The notes: generated from the sequence alone by a model not told the origin. DNA of 64,000 nucleotides from Chlorogloeopsis sp. ULAP01 (GCF_030381805.1 NZ_JAUDRH010000005.1:412109-476108); one strand, 5' to 3'; counted from the first letter of the stretch, positions 1-8,447 are shown. Numbers and translations: made by a program.

Positions 1-2
1 CT

Positions 3-71
3 GCTGCCCACTTATTACGCTGGCATTTTGATGAAGCTACCCAAGAACTTACTTGGCAGCGATTGGTGTGA
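3..71 (+). CDS. C-terminal end of an unidentified protein (cut by window edge)
   Basis: Frame 3 is open from the window edge to a TGA at 69-71 and encodes a 22-residue tail that looks like ordinary protein (two Trp, mixed charge, ends WQRLV). The other two + frames either stop early or run on into the low-complexity spacer that follows. The family cannot be recognised from so short a piece. A purine-rich then pyrimidine-rich spacer separates it from the next gene, so it need not share an operon with chlM. Confidence 0.4.
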   Translation, partial: AAHLLRWHFDEATQELTWQRLV

Positions 72-252
72 TAAGCAGGAAATAGGGAACGGGGAACAGG
101 AATAAGGATTATCCCTATTTATCTTTCTCTCCCACTCCCTCACTCTCTCCTACTCTCCCCTGTACACTGTATCCTTCCCCTATTTCCTATCCCCTATTGT
201 CAGGCAGACGTGGTAATTTTAAGCTTTGGGAACCTTTAAATATTTCAGTTTC

Positions 253-939
253 ATGAACGCAGCCGACGATAAAACAATTGTTAGAGAATATTTCAATTCC
301 ACAGGTTTTGACCGATGGAGGCGCATTTATGGTAATGGTGAAGTTAACAAAGTCCAGCTAGATATCCGCAATGGGCATCAGCAAACCGTGGATACAGTAC
401 TAAGCTGGTTGAAAGCAGACAACAATTTAGCTGAACTATCAATATGTGATGCTGGTTGTGGAGTAGGTAGTCTGAGTATTCCTCTAGCGGCAGGAGGAGC
501 AAAGGTTTATGCCAGCGATATTTCTGACAAGATGGTGGAGGAAGCCAAACAAAGAGCTTCTCAAACTTTAGAGAATCCGGGCAATCTTACATTAGCCGTG
601 CAAGATTTAGAAACATTAAGTGGTAGCTATCACACAGTCATTTGCTTAGATGTTTTAATTCACTATCCACAAGATAAGGCAGATGAGATGATTTCTCATC
701 TTTGTTCTTTAGCACAGTCGCGGGTAATTCTCAGTTTTGCTCCGAAAACGTTTGGTTTGAGTATATTGAAGAAAATAGGTAGCTTCTTTCCGGGAGCAAG
801 TAAAGCGACTCGCGCCTATTTGCACCGCGAGACTGATGTAGTGAAAATCCTTAACAAGAATGGTTTTTCAGTACAAAGACAGGCAATGACACGCACTCGT
901 TTTTACTTCTCTCGTCTATTGGAAGCTACTCGAAAATAA
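253..939 (+). CDS. chlM: Magnesium-protoporphyrin IX O-methyltransferase (ChlM)
   Basis: Methylates the ring-C propionate of Mg-protoporphyrin IX with S-adenosylmethionine, the step after Mg-chelatase in chlorophyll synthesis. The N-terminus has the block typical of ChlM/BchM (VREYFNSTGFDRWRRIYG), and a class I methyltransferase motif follows (CDAGCGVGSLSIPLA, about residues 67-81). Length 228 aa is normal for the family. The open frame begins earlier at a TTG (226), but the ATG at 253 matches the family start and the extra nine residues are unlike it; no clear Shine-Dalgarno is visible for either. A short GCCCAG/CTGGGC hairpin lies just after the stop. Identification is firm, start slightly less so. 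Confidence 0.93.
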   Translation: MNAADDKTIVREYFNSTGFDRWRRIYGNGEVNKVQLDIRNGHQQTVDTVLSWLKADNNLAELSICDAGCGVGSLSIPLAAGGAKVYASDISDKMVEEAKQRASQTLENPGNLTLAVQDLETLSGSYHTVICLDVLIHYPQDKADEMISHLCSLAQSRVILSFAPKTFGLSILKKIGSFFPGASKATRAYLHRETDVVKILNKNGFSVQRQAMTRTRFYFSRLLEATRK

Positions 940-1019
940 AAATAAAATCGCGCCCAGATAAGAACTGGGCATACATAAAAAACCATGTTGGCATTGGCTA
1001 GGTGTAGCTTCAATTGTAG

Positions 1020-1047
1020 GGTGCGTTTCATCAGTGCATAACGCACC
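1020..1047. repeat. GGTGCGTT...AACGCACC hairpin repeat, copy 1
   Basis: Perfect 8-bp arms at 1020-1027 and 1040-1047 with a 12-base loop, preceded by GTAG. The same arms (9 bp) recur at 12210-12237 after the flavoprotein gene, and a GGTGTGTTA/TAACACACC variant at 28649-28711. All three lie between genes, which fits a small dispersed fold-back repeat that may also stop transcription. Confidence 0.6.
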
Positions 1048-1205
1048 AAAGTCATGCGGTACCTTACTGCTAGTTTTACACTCTCTTCAACTCTTCAATC
1101 TTTGACATAGCTATAAAATACTCTACTGGACTCCGCTCAAAATAAGTACAATTAGTATCTGTAAATAATGTGTCAAAAAATCAAGAAAGATTAAGCGATC
1201 GCCTT

Positions 1206-1355
1206 TCATATAAGTTTTAATGTTCCATTAGAGAAAAAAGCGGTAAAATTTTCGTATTGTGTTTCGCTAAGAAAGCAAACATTATTAATCTCAAAGGCAT
1301 TAACTACTAGTTTTATTTCCTCTAGGATGTCTTTAATTAAATTTGATTTATAAAA
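1206..1355 (-). pseudogene. Possible gene remnant without start codon
   Basis: A 49-codon frame bounded by a TAA at 1358-1356 and ending in TGA at 1208-1206. Its composition looks protein-like: an amphipathic start (KDILEEIKLVVNAFEI) and a CFLSETQYENF segment. There is no ATG, GTG or TTG in a useful place and no Shine-Dalgarno. I do not recognise the family. It may be the tail of a decayed gene or chance. Confidence 0.2.
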
Positions 1356-1575
1356 TTAAATTTTTGTTACTTGTAGAAATGGGAGGGCAGTCATCAATTA
1401 TGCGAGAAAATACCTGCCAGATTTCTACAGTAGGGCATTAGTTGCTACAAATCTACAACTGAAAAAGCCCTAAAAAATCTACGAGCACAATTTAGTGACA
1501 TATTTTTCTCGTTACTGGAAACTTCTTGCCAGTGAAGTTAGAATCGCTAGCAAAGCAATAATCTGAAGAGGAATT

Positions 1576-2055
1576 ATGAAGACTAGTGAAAAATTGGCTG
1601 CGGGCTGGTTGTTGACACTTGGATTCATGTTTTTAAGCCTATCTACATCGGCAATATTGCAAAAAATTTCTATTCAGAAAGCAAATTTTTGCATTCAAGG
1701 CGAATGTGAATTGCTTCCAACAGAGGATAGTTATAAAAATGATAATACTGCTGTAGGAGGCTTAATATTTGGTATTCCAAGCTTTATACTGGGTGGATGG
1801 CTAGCATTAGGATTATACCGTCAAGGTCAACAAGATAAAAAAGCGATTAATCAGAAAGTGAATGAACATTTACAATCACTTTTTTATCGTACAGTTCAAG
1901 AAAATGATGGGCGCGTAACTCTTTTAGGTTTTGCGATGCAATCTCAACTGCCAGCACCAGTAGCCAAACAGTATTTAGACGAGCAAGCAAAACTATTCAA
2001 TGCTAATTTTAAAATAAGTGAAGAAGGAGGAATTTCCTATCATTTTGACGTTTAA
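1576..2055 (+). CDS. Conserved-type hypothetical protein with two membrane segments
   Basis: 159 aa, family not recognised. Hydrophobic segments at about residues 9-29 and 58-80 predict two membrane passes; between them is a short loop with two cysteines (FCIQGEC) that could pair outside the membrane. The C-terminal 75 residues are soluble and charged; the pattern of one helix, then GRVTLLGFAMQSQLPAPVAKQYLDEQ, looks like a small winged-helix-like or recognition domain, but this is only an impression. The ATG is preceded by GAAGAGGAATT, a good Shine-Dalgarno (AGAGGA, 5-6 nt spacing). A DUF423 gene follows in the same direction after 32 bases and may be co-transcribed. Confidence 0.7.
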   Translation: MKTSEKLAAGWLLTLGFMFLSLSTSAILQKISIQKANFCIQGECELLPTEDSYKNDNTAVGGLIFGIPSFILGGWLALGLYRQGQQDKKAINQKVNEHLQSLFYRTVQENDGRVTLLGFAMQSQLPAPVAKQYLDEQAKLFNANFKISEEGGISYHFDV

Positions 2056-2087
2056 GTGGCAATTTGGCGAAATCATAGTTTAGCTAC

Positions 2088-2465
2088 ATGACGCAAATTT
2101 TTTTGAGTTTAGCGGCAATGTTAGGGGGCTTATCTGTTGCTGCGGGCGCTTTTGCCTCTCATGCCTTGCGAGAAAGAATTAGTGAGCGATCGCTCTTAAT
2201 TTTTGAAACAGGCGCTCGTTACCAAATGTATCATGCCCTCGCACTATTGGTAGTGGCACTGCTACTAAGTCGCATTGATTCTCCTCCACCGAGCTTGATA
2301 GCCAGTGGATGGCTATTTATTATTGGTATTGCAATTTTCTCTGGAAGTTTGTATGCCCTCAGCTTAACTGATGTTAAGTATTTGGGAGCTATCACACCAA
2401 TAGGAGGAGCAGCTTTTCTTGCTGGTTGGTGTGCTTTAGCTTTAGCTGCTTGGAGTTTGAAGTAG
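2088..2465 (+). CDS. DUF423 family membrane protein
   Basis: 125 aa with four hydrophobic segments. The N-terminus (AAMLGGLSVAAGAFASHALRERI) and the ARYQMYHALALL block are the signatures of the DUF423 (YgdD/YwdK-like) family of small inner-membrane proteins of unknown function. Length matches the family. It follows the two-pass protein after 32 bases and is followed by a clear rho-independent terminator at 2526-2555, so the two genes probably form one short unit. Confidence 0.9.
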   Translation: MTQIFLSLAAMLGGLSVAAGAFASHALRERISERSLLIFETGARYQMYHALALLVVALLLSRIDSPPPSLIASGWLFIIGIAIFSGSLYALSLTDVKYLGAITPIGGAAFLAGWCALALAAWSLK

Positions 2466-2525
2466 GTAGTTAGTCTCGCCACACAAGGTAGGGGAAGCTA
2501 AACACTAAATACCCATGCTTATAAG

Positions 2526-2555
2526 CCCGATTTATTTAAACTAAATCGGGTTTTT
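2526..2555 (+). terminator. Rho-independent terminator after the DUF423 gene
   Basis: Perfect 9-bp stem CCCGATTTA (2526-2534) / TAAATCGGG (2542-2550) with a 7-base loop, followed directly by TTTTT (2551-2555) on the + strand. It sits 60 bases after the DUF423 stop. Confidence 0.85.
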
Positions 2556-2698
2556 GAGAATCTTCCTTCATTCATTAACGTAATAACAAATCATGCAAAT
2601 CATCTTGAGCATTTGATGCTTTGGGTAGTCTGGTATTCAATCCCACTACTTCTTGTGATCTCATTCCAGTTAATCAAACTGAATAAAAATGTTTGCTC

Positions 2699-2744
2699 GT
2701 AGTGAGGACTTTAGTCCTCAAGCCGAGACTGAAGTCCTTACTAC
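2699..2744. repeat. Fold-back repeat of the GTAGTGAGGACT type, possible terminator of tpsA
   Basis: Two 18-base arms (2699-2716 and 2727-2744) are inverted copies with two mismatches and a 10-base spacer. Similar 'agtaaggacttcagtcctt' hairpins are common between genes in filamentous cyanobacteria (family knowledge). It lies just downstream of the minus-strand tpsA stop, so it may end that transcript. Confidence 0.7.
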
Positions 2745-2751
2745 AAAATGT

Positions 2752-5190
2752 TTAGTTACAAGATGCAGGAGTAAGCAAAGAAGTACGAGGTGTCACAGTT
2801 GATGTATCAGCAACCAAAGCTATTTCACCCTTGGCATTCACAACCCAACCTTGAGCTTCGACAATTGGATCAGGAGGACTGATATTATCAACCTTCGGCA
2901 AGGAGCCTGTTTTGCTTTGCTCCTCTAAATCATTGCTTTGCACACCTCCAACCGATTTTTCATCCTCTAAGTTTATCCAATCTGCTAATACCCCATCGCC
3001 AAGTAATGGCTCTGTCGGGCTGGGAGTTATACCTCCGCGCCCTGTAGTAATAAAAGAACTTCTGCTTTGTTGTCCACCAGGATTGCAGCCAGTAGCAATC
3101 AGCTGTGAAGCATCTGCCAGATTCATAGGTAGTTCTACTAATCCTCGACTAGGATCAGTATCTATTGTGTTGATATTTACCTGACCGCTAAGATTTGGAT
3201 TGGTTTGGGAGATGGCTGTGATGTCGTTAGTTGGTAGCCTTTGTGGATCTAGTTGGCTTGGCTCGTTAGTCGCGAGAAGTCTTACCAAGTCTTCGCGGCT
3301 ACGCTGCACCATACTAAAAATACCAGAGGACTGAATTTGGACTCTGCCACCAGCATCTGTGAAAGCATTAGCAGTGATGTCGCTGTTTTCGCTGGGTGTC
3401 GCCACAATGAAGCCATTAGGAGAATTAATAATGATATTACCCCCATCTCCGGTAGCCTCTGCCTTGCCTGCATTAGTAGATATTTGACTGTTGCGGCGCA
3501 TCAATAATAAGTCCTCTACTTGAAGCTTAATATTTCCACCATTTCCCAAATCAGTTTCAGATGTAAGTTTGCCTTGGTTATCTAAAAGTATGGAGCGAGC
3601 AGTTATATTTAGTTCGCCTGCTTCCCCTAGCTTATTCGGATCTCCCAGAAATATATATTCCTCAGGTACTCCACCACTTACAGTTATTGTTCCTCCATCG
3701 CGGACAATTAATTGCTCTGTTTTGAGTGTCACATTACCAGCAGCACCAGAACCTTGAGTTGAAGCAAACAAGCTGCTAGGAGAGCCAGTTGGTGAAGTTC
3801 CAGTTATTTCTACAGATTTGGAGGCATTCACAGTTAAATTTCCTCCTGTTCCTGTAGCTGGAATAAATTGGTTAGAAAAAGGTAGGAGCAGTCCATCTGC
3901 TTGTGTTGTTACCGTTGCTCCGCCTTGAATATACAACTTTTGAGTGTTGATTGTTATGCTACCAGCATTTCCATCAGCAGAAGTTGAACTAAATAATCCA
4001 CTGGCCAGAAAAAAATTACGATCTAGTGAGGGTAATGAAAATAGGTAGCCACCAATTAGTTCCACAGATTCTGAGGCTTTGACAATCAATTGTCCACCCG
4101 AACCTGAGGCTGTACTATTAACTGATACTTGCGCTCCATCCCGAACAACTAACTTCCCAGTGTTAATTATTAAGTTTCCTGCGTTGCCATCACCAAAACT
4201 AACACTCGTCAAGGGTGTGCCAAAACCAAGTAATTCTACAGACTCTGTGGCATTTACCGTCAAGTTTCCTCCTGACAGGGAGCCTAAAGTGTCATTAAAA
4301 ATCGATGAACTACTGGTGACTAATAGGCGCTTGCCCTGCACCTGGATATTGCCTCCACCCTCGCCACTAGTATTTACATAAGAGGGAATATCAGAACCAT
4401 TAACAGTTCGTGCTATTAACTGAATGTTCTGGAAATTTTGGACACCTTCATATCCCAAAGCCCAACCTTGGTTTGTTGCGTTCATACTGACAAAACTATT
4501 GCCAGCAACACTTCCTAGCTCAATTCTTCCCTCTTGTGCTGTTAAATTTCCACCCTCTAAAGTTACATCTCCGCCCACAAGCGCCAAGGTTTTGCTTAAC
4601 GGTACTTGTAGCCCAACAGAAGTGCCAAAATTATTAGTCACTTGGGATTGATTGCGAATAGGAGCCGCAGTAGCTCCAAATTGTAAACCAATGGGAACAC
4701 TAACTGTCAGCAGAGGCGTAGTTGGAGGTTCCATGGCGCTAAACTTAGTATCGTCGGCAAAGTTCATACTACTCGCCGTACTTGCTAGAAATGAACCGCC
4801 TATATTTAAAGAAGCATTGGGGCCAAAAATAATACCATTAGGATTTATTAGAAACAGGTTAGCTGTACCGTTTGCTTGGAGTGTGCCATCAATATTAGAA
4901 ACAGACTTACCCGTTACCCGACTAATAATATTTTGAATATCCAGAGCATTATTAAAATAAGCCGTACTCCCAGTAGGTACAGAAAATTGCTCAAAACTGT
5001 GGAACAGGTTGCTTCCTGCTTGAGTTCCACCTTCAATAATTCTGATATTGTCGTTTGTGATGATGCGGGAATTATTTGGTAAAGTAGCATCTTGTGTGAT
5101 TTGGCCAATAGCACTGTTTGCAGAAAAAGCTATTGCACTACCTATTGCTACTCCAAAAACTTGAAACCTACCCCACAGAGTACTACTCAT
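2752..5190 (-). CDS. Filamentous-haemagglutinin-type exoprotein (two-partner secretion, TpsA)
   Basis: 812 aa. Residues 1-30 form a signal peptide (hydrophobic GVAIGSAIAF then ANSAIGQ). Residues about 35-150 are the TPS / haemagglutinin-activity domain: IIEGGTQAGSNLFHSFEQFS, then NIISRVTG and the highly typical LFLINPNGIIFGPNASL. The rest is Gly/Asn/Ser-rich beta-helix repeat with recurring 'aGNLTVNAsESVELxG' and 'GNAGSITINTqKL' units, and a C-terminal tail with a cysteine-containing segment (TGCNPGGQQSRS). Such proteins cross the outer membrane through a TpsB (Omp85-type) partner; no TpsB gene is in the window, so it is an orphan here or uses a distant pore. Cyanobacteria have many such orphans. 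The substrate or adhesion target cannot be told. Confidence 0.93.
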   Translation of the reverse strand: MSSTLWGRFQVFGVAIGSAIAFSANSAIGQITQDATLPNNSRIITNDNIRIIEGGTQAGSNLFHSFEQFSVPTGSTAYFNNALDIQNIISRVTGKSVSNIDGTLQANGTANLFLINPNGIIFGPNASLNIGGSFLASTASSMNFADDTKFSAMEPPTTPLLTVSVPIGLQFGATAAPIRNQSQVTNNFGTSVGLQVPLSKTLALVGGDVTLEGGNLTAQEGRIELGSVAGNSFVSMNATNQGWALGYEGVQNFQNIQLIARTVNGSDIPSYVNTSGEGGGNIQVQGKRLLVTSSSSIFNDTLGSLSGGNLTVNATESVELLGFGTPLTSVSFGDGNAGNLIINTGKLVVRDGAQVSVNSTASGSGGQLIVKASESVELIGGYLFSLPSLDRNFFLASGLFSSTSADGNAGSITINTQKLYIQGGATVTTQADGLLLPFSNQFIPATGTGGNLTVNASKSVEITGTSPTGSPSSLFASTQGSGAAGNVTLKTEQLIVRDGGTITVSGGVPEEYIFLGDPNKLGEAGELNITARSILLDNQGKLTSETDLGNGGNIKLQVEDLLLMRRNSQISTNAGKAEATGDGGNIIINSPNGFIVATPSENSDITANAFTDAGGRVQIQSSGIFSMVQRSREDLVRLLATNEPSQLDPQRLPTNDITAISQTNPNLSGQVNINTIDTDPSRGLVELPMNLADASQLIATGCNPGGQQSRSSFITTGRGGITPSPTEPLLGDGVLADWINLEDEKSVGGVQSNDLEEQSKTGSLPKVDNISPPDPIVEAQGWVVNAKGEIALVADTSTVTPRTSLLTPASCN

Positions 5191-5328
5191 ACTGGATATT
5201 GCACCCCTCTAAATCATTAACTGTTGGTTAACAACAGTGATGCTGCACCTATATTAAGTAGACTACATGAGGTCTGTATCTAGATTGCGCTCTTTGCTAG
5301 TGAAAAAATTTAACTATGTTTATCTGAC

Positions 5329-5571
5329 TTAGCATATCCAGCAGCCGTAAAGATAACCACGTGCTGGACAGGGATAAACCCATCTGCAAGCTGCTATCTT
5401 AAATTCTTGACCTGAATATGCTGGCGAAAATTCCTTATTTGTAGTTTCTGGAGTACCATTGCTTCTAATTAGTGCAAAGGAGTAAGTTCCAGAAAAAGCA
5501 AGTGTTCCAATAATTGCTAAAGCACTTGCTAGCCCTAACTTACAGTAACTACTATTTCGACTTTGAAACAT
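5329..5571 (-). CDS. Small secreted Cys-tailed peptide with W-x-Y-P-C-P-x-x-G-Y-x-x-G-C motif
   Basis: 80 aa, family not recognised. A lysine and a hydrophobic run (about residues 13-34) make a clear signal peptide, probably cut near residue 33. The mature part is a short spacer and a C-terminal block with C62, W64, Y66, P67, C68, P69, G72, Y73, G76, C77 and C80. The same block ends the 98-aa protein at 6018-6314 although the two N-termini are unrelated. The ATG has a good Shine-Dalgarno (AGGGTG, 5 nt before the start). It is co-oriented with tpsA, whose start lies about 140 bases downstream. Four cysteines in 19 residues could form two disulfides after export, or the tail may be modified. 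Function unknown. Confidence 0.7.
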   Translation of the reverse strand: MFQSRNSSYCKLGLASALAIIGTLAFSGTYSFALIRSNGTPETTNKEFSPAYSGQEFKIAACRWVYPCPARGYLYGCWIC

Positions 5572-6017
5572 TTTTTCACCCTAAAAAAACAACAGTGAAG
5601 TGAAATTCTTCCCATTATTAATTTAGAATAAAAGATAAAAATAACTCAAGTAATTTTTGTCAAAAATCAACTTTTTTATCTTTTTTGAAAGTAAAATAAA
5701 AAGGTAAGTTGACTAATTTAGTGTTGTTTGTTGTTGCCACTAAAAAACAAAATTTGCATTTGGTGAAGACAGCGTAAAAGGCTGCTGACCTTCACCAAGA
5801 TACTATCTTTAAGTATAGTTAAGTTGTAGTTGCCCTTTTTATTAGGCATTATCTACAAGACTGGAAAAGCTAGACAGTTGTAGGCAATTCCCAGCATCAT
5901 AACATTACTTGTAGTACATTAAGTTACTTCTTAGAACTTTAACTATCAGCACTCAAGGTTATTGATTCAACATTTTGAAACCCTTCCTTAAAAACATCTT
6001 TAAGTTTTTACCCTGTA
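5572..6017. other. Spacer between the two Cys-tailed peptide genes
   Basis: 446 AT-rich bases. No open frame with coding character, no tRNA and no strong hairpin was seen. It must hold the promoter of the 80-aa gene if that gene is transcribed separately. Confidence 0.5.
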
Positions 6018-6314
6018 CTAAAAGCAGTTACAACCACGAGGATAGCCAGGTACTGGGCAAGGATAACACCACGCTAGCGTTCCAAGCTTAATATCCGGCT
6101 TTGGAATTTCGTTTAACAATCCCATAGGTTGTAGTTCTTTGGCAGTAGTGTTAAATCGAATTGGATGTAGGTCAATTGAACACTGAATTTTAATGAATTG
6201 GTCTTCTGGAATACCGTATTTTTCAAGTAACTTGGCGAGATCTACTTTTTTCAAGCACTCACGAACTTCTTGGTTAATTTCATCTTTTAACTGCTGTATA
6301 TTTTCTTCGTTCAT
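6018..6314 (-). CDS. Leader-like small protein with the same W-C-Y-P-C-P-x-x-G-Y-x-x-G-C tail
   Basis: 98 aa, family not recognised. The true start is the ATG at 6314, which has AAGGAG ten bases upstream; the longer open frame (to 6467) has no such signal. Residues 1-50 are charged and helical (QLKDEINQEVRECLKKVDLAKL), without a signal peptide; residues 51-78 are a linker with HPIRFNTTAKELQPMGL and LNEIPKPDIKLGT. The last 17 residues carry W82, C83, Y84, P85, C86, P87, G90, Y91, G94, C95 and C97, matching the tail of the secreted 80-aa protein. A conserved acidic leader plus a Cys/Gly-rich core is the layout of many ribosomally made, modified peptides, but no modification enzyme is recognisable nearby. 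Confidence 0.72.
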   Translation of the reverse strand: MNEENIQQLKDEINQEVRECLKKVDLAKLLEKYGIPEDQFIKIQCSIDLHPIRFNTTAKELQPMGLLNEIPKPDIKLGTLAWCYPCPVPGYPRGCNCF

Positions 6315-6498
6315 GATTTTTAATCTCCTTGTGACTTGGGTAATTGTGAACCCATACTGAACTACAAAAAGATATGGCAGCTTTCCAAAATTTTTCTCAA
6401 ATTTAAAAATAATTTTGTTATTGTTTCTTGATAAATAAAGAAAGGCAGAAGGAAAGAGGGGAGACAAGGGGACAAGGAGACACGGGGACTACTAACCA

Positions 6499-7497
6499 CT
6501 AACCAATTAGCTCTACAATTTCCTCTGGTGAGAGTTGTGAAGGGGTGTTCCAGCCAGAACCGCCGACTGTGCGTCGTCCTCCCCAACCTTCAGCATGGGG
6601 ATTTTTTATAAGTTCTGCTAAGGTGAGGCGTTCAAAGGTGCTAGAAGTGTAATCGAGGTTGGGAGTTTGGGAATGAGTGGGCAAGCAACCGAGAGTATAT
6701 TGAGTACCGCCATTTTTGTGTTCTCGGATTACCAGTGTTTCAGATCGCAGAGCTTGGATATCTGCAATAACTGTCAGACTTTTATAGAAGGCTCTCGGAT
6801 CGATATAACGCCCAATTCCTTTGAGGTTGCATATGCCGACTAAGCCGCAAGATGTGGGAATGAGGCGAATTCGCTGTTGTACTATCAACTGCTGGGCATC
6901 GGTTTCCAATTCTTTCAAGTAATTATCTGCTTCTCCTTGTTCACCAGGCCAAGCACGATCGCCTACAGCAGCTGCCATCAACCATTCTGTGCTTCTTTGG
7001 AAAGATATAGACATATAGCGTTCCCAATCTTCTGGCGTCCAAGTTTGCCGATCTGGGGAAAGTTGTAGCTCAGTGGCGATCGCACTGCCGAAGCTTTTCA
7101 TTGCAGCCACTGCTTTCAAGGCAAATTCTGCTAAATGATTCAGTTCCTCAGGCACCATGAGATGATCACAATCCCAAGCGATCGCTCGCAGTCTATCCAC
7201 AACTTGCGATCGCAAAAGAACTTCGCGAGGCATTTGTACCCAAGCAGCAGCACAGCAAGCATCTGCATCAACTTGCGGGGTGACAATACAAGTTGGTTGT
7301 GTGGTGGCGAAATCCTCAACTAACTTAGTTTTTGGTATGGGCATTTCGTCAATCTGAATCTCAGCACCACCCAGACGATGGTGATCCCAGTGCAGATCGT
7401 CAAAACGAGGTTGCCAACCGGGAACAGTACCATCAACCATAATAATTTGATGGTTTTTGGGAATGTGGCTGAGATTTGTGGTGACAAGGTAGTGCAT
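6499..7497 (-). CDS. Hypothetical protein with WDHH and VDADA motifs (DHH-like residues, order reversed)
   Basis: 332 aa; family not named with confidence. Conserved-looking acidic/His clusters are W37-D-H-H40 and VDADACCAAAW (about residues 76-86), and the C-terminus has GWGGRRTVGGSGW. These resemble the metal-binding motifs of DHH phosphoesterases (DHH and DxD), and the glycine-rich end resembles a DHHA1 nucleotide loop, but in the classical family DxD comes before DHH, so this is either a permuted relative or an unrelated hydrolase. No signal peptide or membrane segment. It is transcribed away from hemD, 131 bases apart. Start is the ATG at 7497. Confidence 0.7.
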   Translation of the reverse strand: MHYLVTTNLSHIPKNHQIIMVDGTVPGWQPRFDDLHWDHHRLGGAEIQIDEMPIPKTKLVEDFATTQPTCIVTPQVDADACCAAAWVQMPREVLLRSQVVDRLRAIAWDCDHLMVPEELNHLAEFALKAVAAMKSFGSAIATELQLSPDRQTWTPEDWERYMSISFQRSTEWLMAAAVGDRAWPGEQGEADNYLKELETDAQQLIVQQRIRLIPTSCGLVGICNLKGIGRYIDPRAFYKSLTVIADIQALRSETLVIREHKNGGTQYTLGCLPTHSQTPNLDYTSSTFERLTLAELIKNPHAEGWGGRRTVGGSGWNTPSQLSPEEIVELIG

Positions 7498-7618
7498 GGA
7501 AGAACAGAAAATAAGGCAGAAGGCAAACGGCTAAGAGCAGAAGGAATTCAAAGTACTACAAGTTTATGAACCACTAAACTTAGACTAGCTTTTTCAAGTA
7601 GCAGTCAACTCTGCATTT

Positions 7619-7631
7619 AGGAGGTCAATTG
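7619..7631 (+). promoter_or_regulatory. Strong Shine-Dalgarno that decides a TTG start for hemD
   Basis: AGGAGG (7619-7624) is followed by TCAA and TTG. There is no in-frame ATG before the conserved N-terminal block, so the TTG is the likely initiator. Confidence 0.7.
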
Positions 7632-8447
7632 CTAATTTCATCTGTCCAACTACCCCTACATGGTAGGCGAATTCTTGTTACCGCACCTCGAAACTATGCC
7701 AGCAGGCTATCAGAACAACTCATAATTCAAGGTGCCTTACCTATATTGATGCCAACTATAGAAACCTGTGTACTAGAAAATTTTGCACAGTTGGATACCG
7801 TACTTCAACAAATAGACGCTTTTGATTGGATCGCTTTCACCAGTAGAAATGGGATTGATGCCTTTTTCCAACGCTTAGAATCTTTGGGGTTAGATCATCG
7901 GGTGCTAAAAAATTGTCGGTTGTCTGCCATTGGTAAGGATACAGAAAGATTAGCGGCTTTTGGAGCCGAAGTAGAATTAACTCCTCAACAACCCAGCCCT
8001 GAAGGAATAATTGCTGAATTAGCTCAAATTCCAAATATCAAAGAGAAAAGAATTTTAGTGCCAGTTCCGGAAGTTGTTGGCGTACCAGAACCAGATGTGA
8101 TTCCTAACTTTGTTGCTGGTTTAAAAAACTTGGGCATGAGTGTGACTCGCGTACCAACTTACATCACGCGGTGTTTAGACAAAAGTTTCTATGAGGTAGA
8201 GTTAAATCTGATTCGTCAAGGCAAGGTAGACATAATAGCCTTTAGCAGCACTGCTGAAGTAGCAAGTTTTTCGCAAATGTTTACTTCAGAAGCAGATTAT
8301 CAACAGTGTGTTATTGCTTGTTTTGGGCCATACACAGCAGCTAATGCTAAAAAACTGGGTGTAAATGTCTCTATCATCGCTCAAGATTACAGCTCATTTG
8401 CTGGATTTGCAGAAGCCATAACCTTATTTTTTGCCACGAACAGATAA
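7629..8447 (+). CDS. hemD: Uroporphyrinogen-III synthase (HemD)
   Basis: Closes and inverts ring D of hydroxymethylbilane to give uroporphyrinogen III, the common precursor of haem, chlorophyll, bilins and cobalamin. The sequence has the family pattern: LHGRRILVTAPRNYASRLSEQL at the N-terminus, FDWIAFTSRNGIDAFF (residues about 60-76), and DIIAFSSTAEVASFSQMF with CFGPYTAANAKKLG in the second lobe. 272 aa is normal. The start is a TTG (7629): AGGAGG at 7619-7624 lies 4 bases before it and no in-frame ATG is near. The gene is isolated, with a divergent WDHH gene upstream. Confidence 0.92.
   Translation: MLISSVQLPLHGRRILVTAPRNYASRLSEQLIIQGALPILMPTIETCVLENFAQLDTVLQQIDAFDWIAFTSRNGIDAFFQRLESLGLDHRVLKNCRLSAIGKDTERLAAFGAEVELTPQQPSPEGIIAELAQIPNIKEKRILVPVPEVVGVPEPDVIPNFVAGLKNLGMSVTRVPTYITRCLDKSFYEVELNLIRQGKVDIIAFSSTAEVASFSQMFTSEADYQQCVIACFGPYTAANAKKLGVNVSIIAQDYSSFAGFAEAITLFFATNR

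Larger units (their letters stand above)
940..1575. other. Intergenic region with two hairpins and a possible gene remnant
   Basis: 636 bases without a confident gene. It holds a GCCCAG/CTGGGC hairpin at 952-970 (possible chlM terminator), an 8-bp GGTGCGTT/AACGCACC hairpin at 1020-1047, and a HIP1-like site near 1196. A 49-codon open frame without a start codon lies on the minus strand at 1206-1355 (described separately). Nothing else was seen. Confidence 0.5.

Noticed and set aside
2231..2482. 83-codon frame opposite the DUF423 gene
   Set aside because: A shadow of the DUF423 frame; the DUF423 protein matches a known family.
6362..6586. 74-codon frame upstream of the 98-aa Cys-tailed protein
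   Set aside because: Overlaps the C-terminus of the WDHH gene and spacer repeats (GGGGACAAGGAGACACGGGG); no coding character.
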